Shown one piece after another: positions 23,333-34,450 of a stretch of 64,000 bases of DNA. The translations under genes and the position numbers were made by a program. Location: NCBI GenBank assembly GCA_029204225.1, contig CM055099.1, positions 46,092,331-46,156,330 of the forward strand, in the 5' to 3' direction. The stretch is from Diphasiastrum complanatum. Its lineage: Eukaryota; Streptophyta; Lycopodiopsida; Lycopodiales; Lycopodiaceae. The notes under the pieces are model-generated. The model had not been told where the DNA came from. It saw nothing but the letters and a program-made list of their open reading frames with translations, and ran no database searches. Each line of letters begins with the position of its first letter. Position 1 is the first letter of the stretch.

Positions 23333-26300
23333 CTCCCTCTTCAACTAGTTTTAGCATAGATTTAGAAAGTACACCAAGACTTGTTCTATGCTTGAAAAAT
23401 AAGTCCTTTCCCAATGCTTTGGTAAAGATATCAGCCACACATTCCTTTGATGGGACATGTTCAAGCTTGATCTCTTTTGCCAACACTTGTTCTCTCACAA
23501 AATGGTAAGCCACCTCGATATGTTTGCTCCTTGCATGGAAAACCGGATTGCTTGCTAGACTTTGGGCTGAAAGGTTGTCACAAAAGATGATTGGACTCTC
23601 TGAAAAATCCAGCAAATGAAGCTCCATAATCATCCTCTTGATCCACACCATCTCCTTTGTGCATGATGTCAAAGCTTTGTACTCGGCCTCACTAGAAGAA
23701 AGTGATATAGTTGCTTGTTTCTTCGACATCCATGAGATAGCTCCATCACCTATGAAAATAGCATGTGCATTTATGGATTTTCTATCCATAAGGTCTCCTG
23801 CAAAATCTGAATCTGAAAAACCAAATAAGTTAGGTGATGAGCCTCTATAAACAATGCCAAAATCTTTTGTTCCCGAGATGTATCTCAAGATCCTCTTTCC
23901 TAGTTTCCAATGTTCTATGCTAGGATCTTGCATGAATTGGCTTAATCTACCAACACAATAAGATAAATCAGGTCTTGTGATGGTTAGATATATAAGAGAA
24001 CCTATTAGCTTCCTATAGAGAGTAATGTCCTCGAAGGATCTTTCATTACCTCTTATAGTTAGCTTTACATGTGATTCCATAGGTGTATCAATAGGATTTG
24101 CATCTACCATATGAAATCTATTGAGAATAGAAATAGCATACTTCTCTTGTGAAATAAAAGTGATTTGAGAAGTTCTAATTACTTCTATTCCTAAGATATA
24201 GCTCAAAAGACCAAGATCATGCACTTCAAATTCCTTTTTTAGTGCTTTCTTGATATCTTCTATATCTTCCTTGTTCCCTCCACTTAAAATAATGTCATCC
24301 ACATAAATTAGAAGGATTGTAACATCATTAGCACTAATTCTAAAGTAAAGTGAATGATCATACTCACTCATAGTGAAGTTTTGAGAAAGTAGAAAAGAGT
24401 TAAGCCTAGCATACCAACTCCTTGGTGCTTGCTTAAGACCATACAAACTTTTTTGTAGAAAACACACATGATTAGGCTTGCTATGAGAAACATAGCTCTC
24501 GGGTTGCTCCATGTAGACTTCCTCTTCAAGATCACCATTCAAGAAAGCATTAGAAATGTCTAATTGCCAAAGATCCCATCCATAAAGAGTTGCAAGGGAA
24601 ATGATTACTCTTATGCTCACCATCTTTGCCACGGGTGCAAAGGTTTCCTCATAGTCAATGCCATGCTCTTGAGCATAACCTTTAGCCACCAACCTTGCCT
24701 TCAACTTGTTGATAGATCCATCTTGATTTGTCTTTACCTTGAAGATCCATTTGCATCCAATTGCACTTTTGCCCTTTGGAAGCTCCACCAATCTCCATGT
24801 GTTGTTCTTCATAAGTGCTTCAAACTCAAGATCCATTGCTTGGATCCATTCCTCTTTTTGCCTTGCTTCATCTACACATGAAGGTACATCAAAAGAAGTT
24901 AGGAAAGCATAGTTGGATCCATCCACCACTTGCTTACCTTTGCCATCATAAGTGAGCCTTGAGGGTTTCACTTTATGCCTTGGAGTTCTCCTTGGAATTT
25001 GACTTGAAGAGGCTTCTTCAACATCCACATCCAATGTGTCATCAACTCCATTGTCATCAAGCACATTAGTTGCAACAACACCATCATCACTTGAAACAAC
25101 TTTTGGAATGTTACTTTCATCAAAAATGACATCCCTACTTGTGAACACTTTCTTGATTGAAGGAACATAAATCCTATATGCTTTGCTTACTTCACTATAA
25201 CCAACAAAAATGCCCTTTCTTGAAGATGGATCCTCCTTAGTTCTATCATCAAGAGTAATGTTGAAGTAGCAAATGCATCCAAAAGTTCTTAGAAACTTGA
25301 CATTAGGCTTCATACCAAACAAAGCTTCAAAAGGGGTTTTTCCTTCCAATACAACACTTGGCCATCTATTGCATAGGAAATTTGCACACAACAAAGCATC
25401 ACTCCAAAAAGGTTTAGGAAGATTAGCATTCAATCTCATTGCCTTTGCACTCTCACACAAGGTTCTATTCTTCCTCTCGGCCACTCCATTTTGTTGTGGT
25501 GTTCTTGGACATGTGTACTCCCTCTTGATCCCATGCTCATCGCAAAAGGCTTTGAATTTGTTAGAAATGTATTCACCACCATTGTCGCTCCTCAAGCATT
25601 TGATTTTGGTTGTAAATTGAGTCTCAATAGCAACTTTGAACTTGACAAACACATCAAACACCTCATCCTTGCTCTTTAGTAGATAAACCCAACAAAATCT
25701 ACTAAAATCATCAATGAAAGTTACATACATCTTAGCACCTCCATTGCTAATTGTAGTAACACCATGAATATCCGAATGCAAGAGAGAAAAAGGCATCTTA
25801 GATCTAGATATAGATCTAGTATATGGCAATCTATGTGATTTAGACAAAGCACATTCTTCACAAACATGATTCAAGCAAGTAAGAGACTTGGGAAGTCCCC
25901 TTACTACCTCCTTTTTGGCTATTACCTCCAAGGCCTTGTAGTTGAGATGTCCCATCCTTTTATGCCATACCTCTTGAATTGACATTTGTTCATTTGTCAT
26001 GCATCCAACTTGGTTAGCAACAACACATGCATCAAGCTTGAACAATTTCCCTTGCCTTTTCCCTTTTGCAATGATACTACACCCCTTTTTGATCAAGCAA
26101 GCATCACCATCAAACTCAACTTTGAATCCTTTGTCAAGCATTTGGCTTACACTAAGTAAGTTCTTGGTAATGGATGGAATGAGCAAAACATCTTTCAATT
26201 CTATATTCCTATTTGTAGAAAGTGAAATAGGAATTGTGCCAATCCCCTTGATTGCACACTCACCATCATTTGCGGTATAGATTACCTTCCTATCACCATC

Positions 26301-27278
26301 AAATGCCATTAAAGATGAAAAATACTCTTTATGATATGTCATATGAGAAGTGGCTCCACTATCAATCCACCAAGGATCAATGTCTCCATGATTAGCCAAC
26401 AAGCAAGATGACATAACAAAAGCATCATTTGAAAGAAGCTCATCCCCACCCTCATCAATAGTTAGATTGGTTTGCTTTTCCCCTTGATCCCTCTTTTTCT
26501 TAAAACAATCACTAGCAAAATGCCCTTTGACTCCACAATAGAAACATTTTAGCTTAGATCTATCCTTCTTTTTGCCAAAAGTAGAGTGCTCACCTTGGTC
26601 TTGCCCTTTAGACCAATTGCTTTTACCTTTGCCCTTGAACTTGCCTTTAGAGAACATTGCCTCCTCTTCTCCTCCTTGAGATGTAGAAGATGCTCCCACT
26701 CTTGCTTGCAACCTGAATTCTTCAGCCAACAAGACCTCTTGCAAGTCTCCAACACTTGGTAAACATTTTTGGATAGCATAACTTTGAACAAGATTAGCAT
26801 GATCATCCAACAAGCCATTGAGAATCACTTGAACAAGCTCCTCATTATTTATGCCATCATTAATGCATGCTAACTCATCATTCAATGCTTTAACTCTCAA
26901 AACAAAAGCATGTCCATTCTCACTCTTCTTTTGCATACAAGAAAAGATTTGCCTTCTTAAAGTCAACACTCTAGAAGTAGACTTGGATTCATAAACCTTC
27001 TTCAAGGCTTCCCAAGCTTCACTAGATGATGTGCACTTACCAACCTCTTTGATAAGCTCATTTGTCACATTCATCTTGATCATGTGAAGGGCTTTCTTTG
27101 CCCTCTTGTCATACCTCAATTGTTCTTGAGGTGCCAAAGGTCTCTCCTCCACACCTACAACAATATCCATCAACTCATTCATCTCAAGCAAAGACTCCAT
27201 CCTTACTTTCCAAGTAGAATAGTTGAGGGAGGTAAGCCTATCATTGCTTTCCAACATGTAGCCTCCATTTGTAGCCAT
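23328..27278 (-). CDS. Copia gag-pol polyprotein of element B
   Basis: A 1,316-residue single frame starting at MATNGG. Gag occupies roughly 1-260 with a basic linker and one CCHC knuckle (CFYCGVKGHFASDC, 245-258). Protease: DSGATSH from 306. Integrase: His439, His444, Cys473, Cys476 zinc site, catalytic Asp503, Asp565 and Glu601, then the GKQVV linker. Reverse transcriptase: QLDISNAFLNGD (first Asp about 907), SLYGLKQAPRSW, YVDDIILSGG (992-1001). RNase H: GFSDSDFAGD, SSSEAEYKAL, IFCDNLSAQS and HARSKHIEVAYHF. The length is usual for plant copia and no stop or frameshift is present. The product would copy the element RNA in virus-like particles and integrate the cDNA. The final codons (VEEGV) are the polypurine tract and the TGA lies in the LTR. 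Confidence 0.97.
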   Translation of the reverse strand: MATNGGYMLESNDRLTSLNYSTWKVRMESLLEMNELMDIVVGVEERPLAPQEQLRYDKRAKKALHMIKMNVTNELIKEVGKCTSSSEAWEALKKVYESKSTSRVLTLRRQIFSCMQKKSENGHAFVLRVKALNDELACINDGINNEELVQVILNGLLDDHANLVQSYAIQKCLPSVGDLQEVLLAEEFRLQARVGASSTSQGGEEEAMFSKGKFKGKGKSNWSKGQDQGEHSTFGKKKDRSKLKCFYCGVKGHFASDCFKKKRDQGEKQTNLTIDEGGDELLSNDAFVMSSCLLANHGDIDPWWIDSGATSHMTYHKEYFSSLMAFDGDRKVIYTANDGECAIKGIGTIPISLSTNRNIELKDVLLIPSITKNLLSVSQMLDKGFKVEFDGDACLIKKGCSIIAKGKRQGKLFKLDACVVANQVGCMTNEQMSIQEVWHKRMGHLNYKALEVIAKKEVVRGLPKSLTCLNHVCEECALSKSHRLPYTRSISRSKMPFSLLHSDIHGVTTISNGGAKMYVTFIDDFSRFCWVYLLKSKDEVFDVFVKFKVAIETQFTTKIKCLRSDNGGEYISNKFKAFCDEHGIKREYTCPRTPQQNGVAERKNRTLCESAKAMRLNANLPKPFWSDALLCANFLCNRWPSVVLEGKTPFEALFGMKPNVKFLRTFGCICYFNITLDDRTKEDPSSRKGIFVGYSEVSKAYRIYVPSIKKVFTSRDVIFDESNIPKVVSSDDGVVATNVLDDNGVDDTLDVDVEEASSSQIPRRTPRHKVKPSRLTYDGKGKQVVDGSNYAFLTSFDVPSCVDEARQKEEWIQAMDLEFEALMKNNTWRLVELPKGKSAIGCKWIFKVKTNQDGSINKLKARLVAKGYAQEHGIDYEETFAPVAKMVSIRVIISLATLYGWDLWQLDISNAFLNGDLEEEVYMEQPESYVSHSKPNHVCFLQKSLYGLKQAPRSWYARLNSFLLSQNFTMSEYDHSLYFRISANDVTILLIYVDDIILSGGNKEDIEDIKKALKKEFEVHDLGLLSYILGIEVIRTSQITFISQEKYAISILNRFHMVDANPIDTPMESHVKLTIRGNERSFEDITLYRKLIGSLIYLTITRPDLSYCVGRLSQFMQDPSIEHWKLGKRILRYISGTKDFGIVYRGSSPNLFGFSDSDFAGDLMDRKSINAHAIFIGDGAISWMSKKQATISLSSSEAEYKALTSCTKEMVWIKRMIMELHLLDFSESPIIFCDNLSAQSLASNPVFHARSKHIEVAYHFVREQVLAKEIKLEHVPSKECVADIFTKALGKDLFFKHRTSLGVLSKSMLKLVEEGV

Positions 27279-27875
27279 GTTGCAATGATTGATCTCTGAT
27301 CTTTGACCTGTTCCAATGCACTAAGCACTCTCTTGAATCAACAAATGAAACACAAGAAGAAATCACAAAGATTTGGAACCTAAAACCTTACTTTTTCTCT
27401 CTTTTCCTCACTTTTTCCTCAATTTTAGCCACTAGTTTTATGATTTCTTGATCAAACCAAGACCAAACCTCAATATACTTGCTTTTCCCTCACTCCTAAG
27501 ATTGAAATACACTCTTGAATCATTCAGCAAACTGAAAATCAGAGGGTTACATCAATTTTGAAGTTTTTGACATGAAGAAGCAAGAAATTGAATCAAAAAA
27601 CTATATGCTAGAATGGAAAACTAATAGGATCTTGTTGGATCTTGCATCTCCCTCTTTCCAAAACAATTTTTGTCTCCTTATTCTGATAAGTACAGAGGGA
27701 ATTCGCCCTACTTCAATTGAAATGCATACAAATGATGTTTTGATCACAAAGATCCAATTTCTACACATAAATCAACAAGATTTTTAGCTAGAAACTTGAT
27801 TGGAATGCTACAAAAGCAAACTCGCCCACAAATCTCTTCTAAATCTGGCAAAACCTGCACATTTGGCCGCCTAAT

Positions 27876-27887
27876 GCTCTGATACCA
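27876..27887 (-). other. Primer binding site, element B
   Basis: Minus strand TGGTATCAGAGC directly abuts the 5' LTR; complementary to initiator tRNA-Met. Confidence 0.95.
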
Positions 27888-28540
27888 TGTGAAAAACTCA
27901 GATCCAAAAGATGCTAAAGTTTCATAAAGATCTTGGCCATGGAAGTTATGCACATCTAGATTGAAAAAATGATAGAAATTGTGATGTTAAGCATACTAAA
28001 CATCAACTAAACATCAAAATTTGATCATAAGCTTCCACAAACAGAAACTTGTTGTCCCTGTCCGTACTTCAGAGCCTACAACCTGCATTTCACACGTGTG
28101 AAGCCATAGCAACAAAGAAATCACAATTCTAGTGGCTAGAATGCAAGATATGAACAAAAAAGTGAGAGAGAAGAAGATGGATCTTCAAAGAGCATAACAT
28201 TCATTCAATAGAATGAAAATGAGATGTGTACATACTCGTGGAGATGGCTATTTATAGCAGCCATAGTGCCTCTTGGCCACTTGTCTTATGATAGGCTAAA
28301 ATTGGGGTCCAATAGGATTCACCCATATACCTAGAAATTTGGTCAAATAGGAATGCACCAAATTATGAGCCAATAGAAGAGCTCCACACTCGACCTCCTC
28401 TAATTAATGTGACCTCAAAAGTAGTGTACACATACTTTGGGCCTCTACATACATGTATGAACCTATCTCTAACTTTTATTTGGCCATAGGCCTACAAAAT
28501 CTCAAGTTAGGAAAATACTACTAGTTGACAATTTTTCACA
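27888..28540 (-). repeat. 5' LTR of element B
   Basis: 653 bp. It differs from the other LTR only where ATCTGATC reads ATTTGATC and TTGCTGTC reads TTGTTGTC. CACACGTGTG lies at 28091-28100. Confidence 0.97.
28249..28256 (-). promoter_or_regulatory. LTR TATA box, element B
   Basis: Minus strand GCTATAAATAGCC within the 5' LTR, well placed to drive element transcription toward gag-pol. It is also a possible sense promoter inside the SPL intron. Confidence 0.7.
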
Positions 28541-29430
28541 TGCAATAGTACTTGGATTGTCACAAAACAAAAAAGGTGCTAGTCCAATGTCATATAATAA
28601 ATGTCTCAACCAAATTGCTTATTTAGTTACATGATAATTATATTTAGATCTAGTAAAAGACAAAGCTATATAAGTTTTCTTTTATTGCATGAAATAGGAT
28701 TGTGATTGAACAAGAATACAAATCTTGAAATCAACCACATCACCTACCCACTAACACTTGTATAACCCTACAAAACAAGCCATTTTAAAAATTTGCTCCT
28801 CCATAGCATATGCATTTGTCCTTGGTAGCTTATAAATACCTCAAAATCCTTACAACGGCTTTCCAATTGATAATTCCAAGATTAGACATGAACTGCCTCA
28901 AAGTACTAACAATAAATTCAATGTCAAGTCTAGTGTAAATTATTTCATAAATAAAAGATCCAATCATAGAATGATATGTGTACACTTTGATTTGCTCTTT
29001 TTTCTCTTTGGTTTGAGGACAATGTTCTTTTGATAGTCTCAATCTTGGATCCATGTGGGACATCTGACAAGCTTGCAATTCAACAAAATTAAATCTCAGC
29101 AAAATTTGGTTACACCTTTGATGGAAAAGTTCAAGTCAAAAATCCATTTATTGACCTGGAATATCCTCATCAGAATCACTATTATAAGAGTGGAACTCTT
29201 GAAAAAGAAGATTAGAGAGCTGAAACTTAGTGGTACTAGAGCTAAGTGAAATCTTGTCTTTCTTAGATCTATAGAATGATCTTAAACAAAAAAATTAGAT
29301 TCATGCTAACAAAGGTTTGTCAATTGTGGGATCATAGAGCTTATAAGCTTTATTCTTTGAGTAACCAGCAAATATTGACCTAGTACTAGATGCATCATAT
29401 TTCCTTCTAAGCTCTATGCTCTTTAGGTAT
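28541..29430 (-). pseudogene. Old copia D, integrase end to RNase H (upstream of insertion B)
   Basis: On the minus strand from 29430 down: integrase C-terminal scrap (SIFAGYSKNKAYKLYDPTID, about 29330-29400), then the polymerase end (MDPRLRLSKEHCPQTKE, VYTYHSMIGSFIYE, RQFMSNLGIINWKAVVRILRYL, 28833-29050), then RNase H pieces with stops and LAPFLFCDNPSTIALSVNP running into the insertion site of element B. The order is that of a minus-strand copia with an internal deletion and many stops. It is a different, older lineage than element B. Confidence 0.75.
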
Positions 29431-30390
29431 TCGAGCACAACTCTAATGGTAGCCAAATTTATGACAAACCCTCTAGAAAATCTCTATGGTTGTGCAGCAA
29501 CCTCCTACAACTAGTGATTGGTGCTTACAGCTTCCAAAACGATAGCTATGATCGGTTTTGTGAAAAACTGTAACCCTCGCCTGACCTTCTCAAGATACCG
29601 GTGCAACTTCAATTTTTGACACACAAGCTAAAGCAGCCAATATGCCTATGCTCTAAAGCAATCCTTGCATGGTGTGAGAAGCTTGATAGACAATTTTGCC
29701 TACTGCTAAATTTCCAAGAGATGAGGGCATGCAATTTTGATAAATATCTATGTAGATTACAACTTGGTTTTGACCTATAAACGCATCAAATTAATTGAAA
29801 ATTCCAAAGTAAAAAATTCAAAAGATTTTAAAATGAAGCATTTGAGGAGAATTTTTTGTTGCTTGGGATTTACGAATATACACCATAAGAGACTTTTATT
29901 TGAAGCAAATGTTTTTGCATTACGGCGAGTTGGTAAGATAAAAATCCCTAAAAATTTTAGATGATTGATTGTAAGCCTATCAGCATGATTGTCTTTCAAA
30001 AGGAATGGTTACCAAACAAAATGAAGAGGGCTAAGATAATAAAAAAATTTGAGAAAAGAAATAATTTAGGTAGCCTATGGTAGTTGATGGCTATAGCTAA
30101 TGTTGGGGGGTAAATAGGTGAAGGGATGGTCTGGTCTGGGTATGAAGGAACAAGGAACTATGACTCGACTTTTATATGTTTTTGTGACACTAGAGATCAA
30201 GGTCCAATCCCATGTAGCAATAGCTGTTAAATTTCACACATGTGGGACTCCCCAAAAGTGTGATTATGATCTCCTGAGATGTGGTGATTGCATAAAAATC
30301 AAGCATAGATTGAAATCCAAGATCTACGTCACAAATCTAAGGCAAGAGCACAATGTAAAATCAAACATCAAAGTACATTCACACGTGTGG
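29431..30390. other. Intronic sequence, nothing recognised until an LTR-like end
   Basis: No coding homology. From about 30265 the sequence resembles the LTR at 37543-38211 (shared words TGATTGCA and TCTAAGGCAA-AGCACAATG). A CACACGTGTG palindrome lies at 30380-30389. Confidence 0.4.
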
Positions 30391-30535
30391 AGACTTGTGG
30401 ATGAAAAAACTATGTATGGAAAAGCCTTGCTCTCGTGTAGAGAGAGAATTCAACATCAAAGACTCGGGTAGAGAGAGAAATCCAAAATAGCTCAAAATGT
30501 AGAAACTCTCATTAACTCCAAAAAACTTGCATAGA
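30391..30535. repeat. Direct repeat copy 1 (LTR-like)
   Basis: About 145 bases starting AGACTTGTGGATGAAAAAAC and ending CTTGCATAGA, clearly similar to 32196-32334 in the same direction. Probably fragments of the two LTRs of one decayed element, or two solo fragments. Confidence 0.8.
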
Positions 30536-31289
30536 ATTGATCTGAGACACATTTAAGTAGCAACTAGAGGTCAAGGGGAGTGAAACATGATTGGACTTCC
30601 TCTTTTCTTTCTCTGAATATGATTGGCTTAGTGACATATTGACCCTCAAACTTGATTGGACAATTTGGTGGATTTCTAGCTTTTGATTGGTCACTAGCTC
30701 TCATGCCAACACATAGAGAAGTGTCACACATCCAACCTCATCTTCACAAATGTAACAAGCCTAACCTTAGCTCGAGCCACATCACACTCTACTTTTGGCC
30801 TCATCATGACTTTACATGTGTACTTGTTCAAATTGTCTCTAATGCCAAAAATGGCCTAATCAACTACCAACACATGGATTGATGACACAATCCAAGAGCA
30901 TGCAATTGATGACACAGCCACTTGCTTTCTAAATGTTTTGGAAACATATCTAAGCCATTAAAGACAAGAAATATGTCCAGACAAGAGGCATCATACAAGA
31001 CTATTATTGCTTTACTTGAACTTTGAGATGTAGAAATCTGAATAAAGCAAGATGGTACCTCAAATAATGGAAGAGAAGCAAAAGTGAATATGTTGGAGTC
31101 AATACCACCTAAAAACTGCCCCTCTTTGCCATGAGTTGTGAGCCACATAGACTCGGCCTTGCCTCTTGAAGATCCTTGGAACCATGTGTTGAGAAGACTC
31201 CTCCGCAAGCCTTGGCAAATCTCCATCATGCACTTGGGAGTTTTGGTATATATGAGGGTTCTACCATCATCCTTTTGATTGAGATGATA

Positions 31290-31560
31290 TCCTCCTTATT
31301 CCTTACATGAAAAGGAATATTGACAAAGCATATGGATCTAAAGATCCCCAAAGTATCAACTATTGCAATCTTCCTATCAAGCACCATTGATAAGAGATAC
31401 CTCCAATTGAAGAAGTCACATGAAAAACCACCATCTTTGCTTCTACTTGATAAAACAAGATCATCATCCTTGATAAATTGTCTTGCAATGAATCAAAAAG
31501 TGTTGTCTCTCAATAAAGGATTCAATGATGGTATCTTATCAACTCCAATTTAAGATCTTG
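31290..31560 (-). pseudogene. Possible copia integrase C-terminal scrap
   Basis: Minus strand GIFRSICFVNIPFHVRNKE resembles the copia segment of form RIFGC-CFVHVP-E-RKEEDPS. It lies between the two LTR-like repeats, as expected for the interior of a decayed copia. Only one short block is recognisable. Confidence 0.45.
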
Positions 31561-32195
31561 CAACTAGGTGTGGGATCAATCTCACTAGCTAGCTCTACCA
31601 ATCTCAAACCAAATCAAACTCTCATCCAAAGATGAAGCAAGGACAAACTTTAGGTCATCTTGACTCAAGCACATGTGAAGCACTCAAAACATCCACAAAA
31701 GACTCAAATACAAATGATTTGCATGAAACTATGTTGCTATGACCTCAAAAAATTGTCTAAATCTCAAATAGATAAGATTGGCAAGCTTTTTCTTGAGCTT
31801 TTGGATCAAACAAGCTAAATGTGAGCCTAAATTGATGTGTCCAACTAGGTTGGGTGCCCTACCCACCAATTTGAAAGTCTACGACTTCCTTAAGACACAT
31901 CCAATTGACATCAATTGCACTAGAAACTACACTTCACTAGCTTTCCAACAAGCTATCAAGCACTCGATTTGGATCTATCTTGGAGAAACACCATCCATTC
32001 AAATTTTGGTGATCTCACACGTGCCTGAGCAGTACAGTCCATACAATATCCAGCATGAATCAATCCAATATGTTTTTACTCCATTTTGACCCTAAAATCC
32101 CCTTGATAGCCATAAAGATGCAACCACACTCTTTAAATCTTGATTTTAAGGCAAAATTTTCATCGCTCTCGATGTATGCATGGATATCTTAAGTA

Positions 32196-32334
32196 AGACT
32201 TGTGGATGAAAAAACTATGGAAAAGCCTTGCTCTTGGGTAGAGAGAGAATCCAACATCAAAGGCTTGCGTACATAGACAGCCGAAATAGCTCAAAATGTA
32301 GAAACTCTCATTAACTCCAAAAGACTTGCATAGA
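32196..32334. repeat. Direct repeat copy 2 (LTR-like)
   Basis: Partner of 30391-30535; small indels and scattered substitutions separate the copies. Confidence 0.8.
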
Positions 32335-33111
32335 CATTAGGGCCCTTATTGCACTCATAAAAGGCCTCTTCCTTGCCTAAACATGTTTGCTAATTAGGAT
32401 TAATTAACTCATTAATCATCTTAGGTGGCATTTCACCTTGGGTTTATCATGGGTTAACTCAGATTTCAATAAGCTTCACTTGAACCTAGTATAATATAGC
32501 AAGGACAAATTTTTTTAATGTATTTCCAAATTTTGAATCCAATATAACTTTTATTTTTCATGCCCTTCAAAAATCTCTTTTATTACATTAAAATGAGGTA
32601 AAGGGGGGCCCAATATTTCTTTGGGCCTCCATTTTGAAAAAAAAAATTAAAATAAAAAATGGGGAGAGGGGGATGGGAGCCCAAAGAATTATTGGGTGTG
32701 TTGGAAAGAGGTGATAATGTAATAACGACAAGTCGAAGCTTGTGAACAACTTATCGAGCGCAGTGGAATGGAGTCTGCTTTCCTAATGCATGACTATGCT
32801 TATCAATATTGAACAAAACATAATGACAGAAGTCATGTTCAATCTTATAGTAACTAACTTTGAAATTGTCAGTACTACAATGATTATGTAGCCAAACAAT
32901 GTATTATCAGACAAAAGTAATATGAGATTTATCAGCTACAAAACTATCACAAAGATGCATACATTCTAATATAATATTGAACGCAATAAAGGATAGATTG
33001 ATTCAACATGATACAAATGATGATGAGCACAAGACAATTGTGGATAGAAACCGCAAACTCTAAGCTATTTCTGAGTAACTAAAGATCTTTGTATGGATTT
33101 GCACTGACGGT
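32335..33111. other. Intronic sequence with a hairpin
   Basis: No gene. A 22-base imperfect inverted repeat (19 matches), arms at 32609-32630 and 32675-32696 around the words CCCAATA and TTCTTTGGGC, could fold as a stem with an A/G-rich loop. The rest is unremarkable. Confidence 0.5.
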
Positions 33112-33389
33112 TAAAAGCATGGTTTGATGGTACAAAAAAAGAACCCAGTTTCATTGTACCTTTTGGTAGTACATTTCACTTTTTGGGTTTTAAGAGGGAG
33201 CTTGATAGATGCTACCCACGAGTTAATGCAATGAAGGCATCCCTAGTAATGATGGGCCTATCCTCTTGGAGTATTGGGGGTTAAGTGGTGGGCCTACTCT
33301 CTCTCCAATAAACCTTTTTTGAGTGCATTTTCACCCAAAAAAGGTAGTGTCCTTGACAGTCCATGTTGTACCACAAAACCATGCTTTTA
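33112..33389. mobile_element. Small MITE-like element, 278 bp
   Basis: Terminal inverted repeats of 24 bases, 22 identical, beginning TAAAAGCATGGTTT and ending TGGTACAA inward (33112-33135 and 33366-33389). No coding capacity. A clear target duplication was not found, so the superfamily is open. Confidence 0.65.
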
Positions 33390-33779
33390 GTCTGATAAGT
33401 AGTAAACGCTAATAGCAAAACTCTAAATGAACTCTAAAGAACTGAGCTAGAATGCTCAAGAGTGTTTAAGCTTGAAAGCTTGAGAGAGCTGTTACTTGAT
33501 TGAAAATAATAGAAGTATGATCAGCTATTATACTAAGCAAAAATGCGGCAAGGCCAGTAGGACAACTAATTAGATCGTAGATCTTAATGACCAGTTGGCC
33601 ATCATGAGCTGGCATCCATCCAGTTAGTAATTCTTGGAAATTGAGCGATTCCTGAATATTTCTATAGACTGTGTTGAAACATGCATAAAACTGCAGAGCT
33701 GGATAATGTAGTGGATGAAGACTAAAAACAATTAGTCAATAATCAGGATAATAATCCAAGACCCCCTAATTTGAATCCA

Positions 33780-34450
33780 TGATTGCTTTGACCTTCAAAC
33801 TTTGTTCTGCACAAAATTTCTCATGTGCATCCAAGCTTAACACTTTAGTAAAAATATTCGTTGTCATATCTTGCGTTCAACAATACTGCAAGTCAACCTC
33901 TTTGTCCAATGTTAAGAATTTTGCTTCTGAGATAGTGATACTTAATTTCAATGTGCTTACTCCTAGAATGAGATCTAGGGTTGGCTGATAAAGCAATGGC
34001 ACTTTGATTATCACAAAATAGAATTGTCGGAACATATTGATTCAGACTGATATCTAAAAGTAAGTTTGAGAGACTGATATATGAAAGTAAGTTTCTCAAC
34101 CATATTGCTTCCTTTGTAGCTTGAGAGGTTGTGATATACTCTGATTCAGTGGAAGATAGAGCTATCGAAGTTTGCTTGTGACTATTTCATGAAATAGGAC
34201 AATTGTTGAGGAAGAACGTAAATTTTGAAGTGGATTTATGAGTTTCTACATCTTCTACCCAACTTGCATCTGACAAACCACTCTCTATAACAAACGCAAA
34301 AGTCCATAGTAGCTCAAAGATATCTCATGACTCTGATAAGAGCCTTCCAATGTGTTATACCAGGATTGGTCATATATTGACTCAAGGAACTGACTGCAAA
34401 AGCTATGTCTGGTCTGGTATAGATCATCACGTACATTGATGAAAAGGGGT
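33780..34450 (-). pseudogene. Copia reverse transcriptase end and RNase H relic
   Basis: Minus strand from 34450: [40 protein letters not shown] (polymerase C-terminus), then damaged RNase H with TILFCDNQSAIALSANP, SRSKHIEIKYHYLRSK, ending in FTKVLS-like sequence and PPT-less flank. Stops and frame changes occur between blocks. The 5' part is missing, cut at 34450. Confidence 0.82.

Larger units (their letters stand above)
22680..28540 (-). mobile_element. Copia retrotransposon B, complete and apparently intact
   Basis: 5,861 bp flanked by the 5-base duplication TGCAA (22675-22679 and 28541-28545). LTRs are 653 bp each and differ at two positions by eye, so insertion is very recent. Order on the minus strand: 5' LTR, primer site, leader (27279-27875), one 1,316-codon gag-pol, polypurine tract, 3' LTR. 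It sits in SPL intron 1 in the sense orientation and is inserted into the RNase H of an older copia. All expected catalytic motifs are present, so it may be autonomous. Confidence 0.97.
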
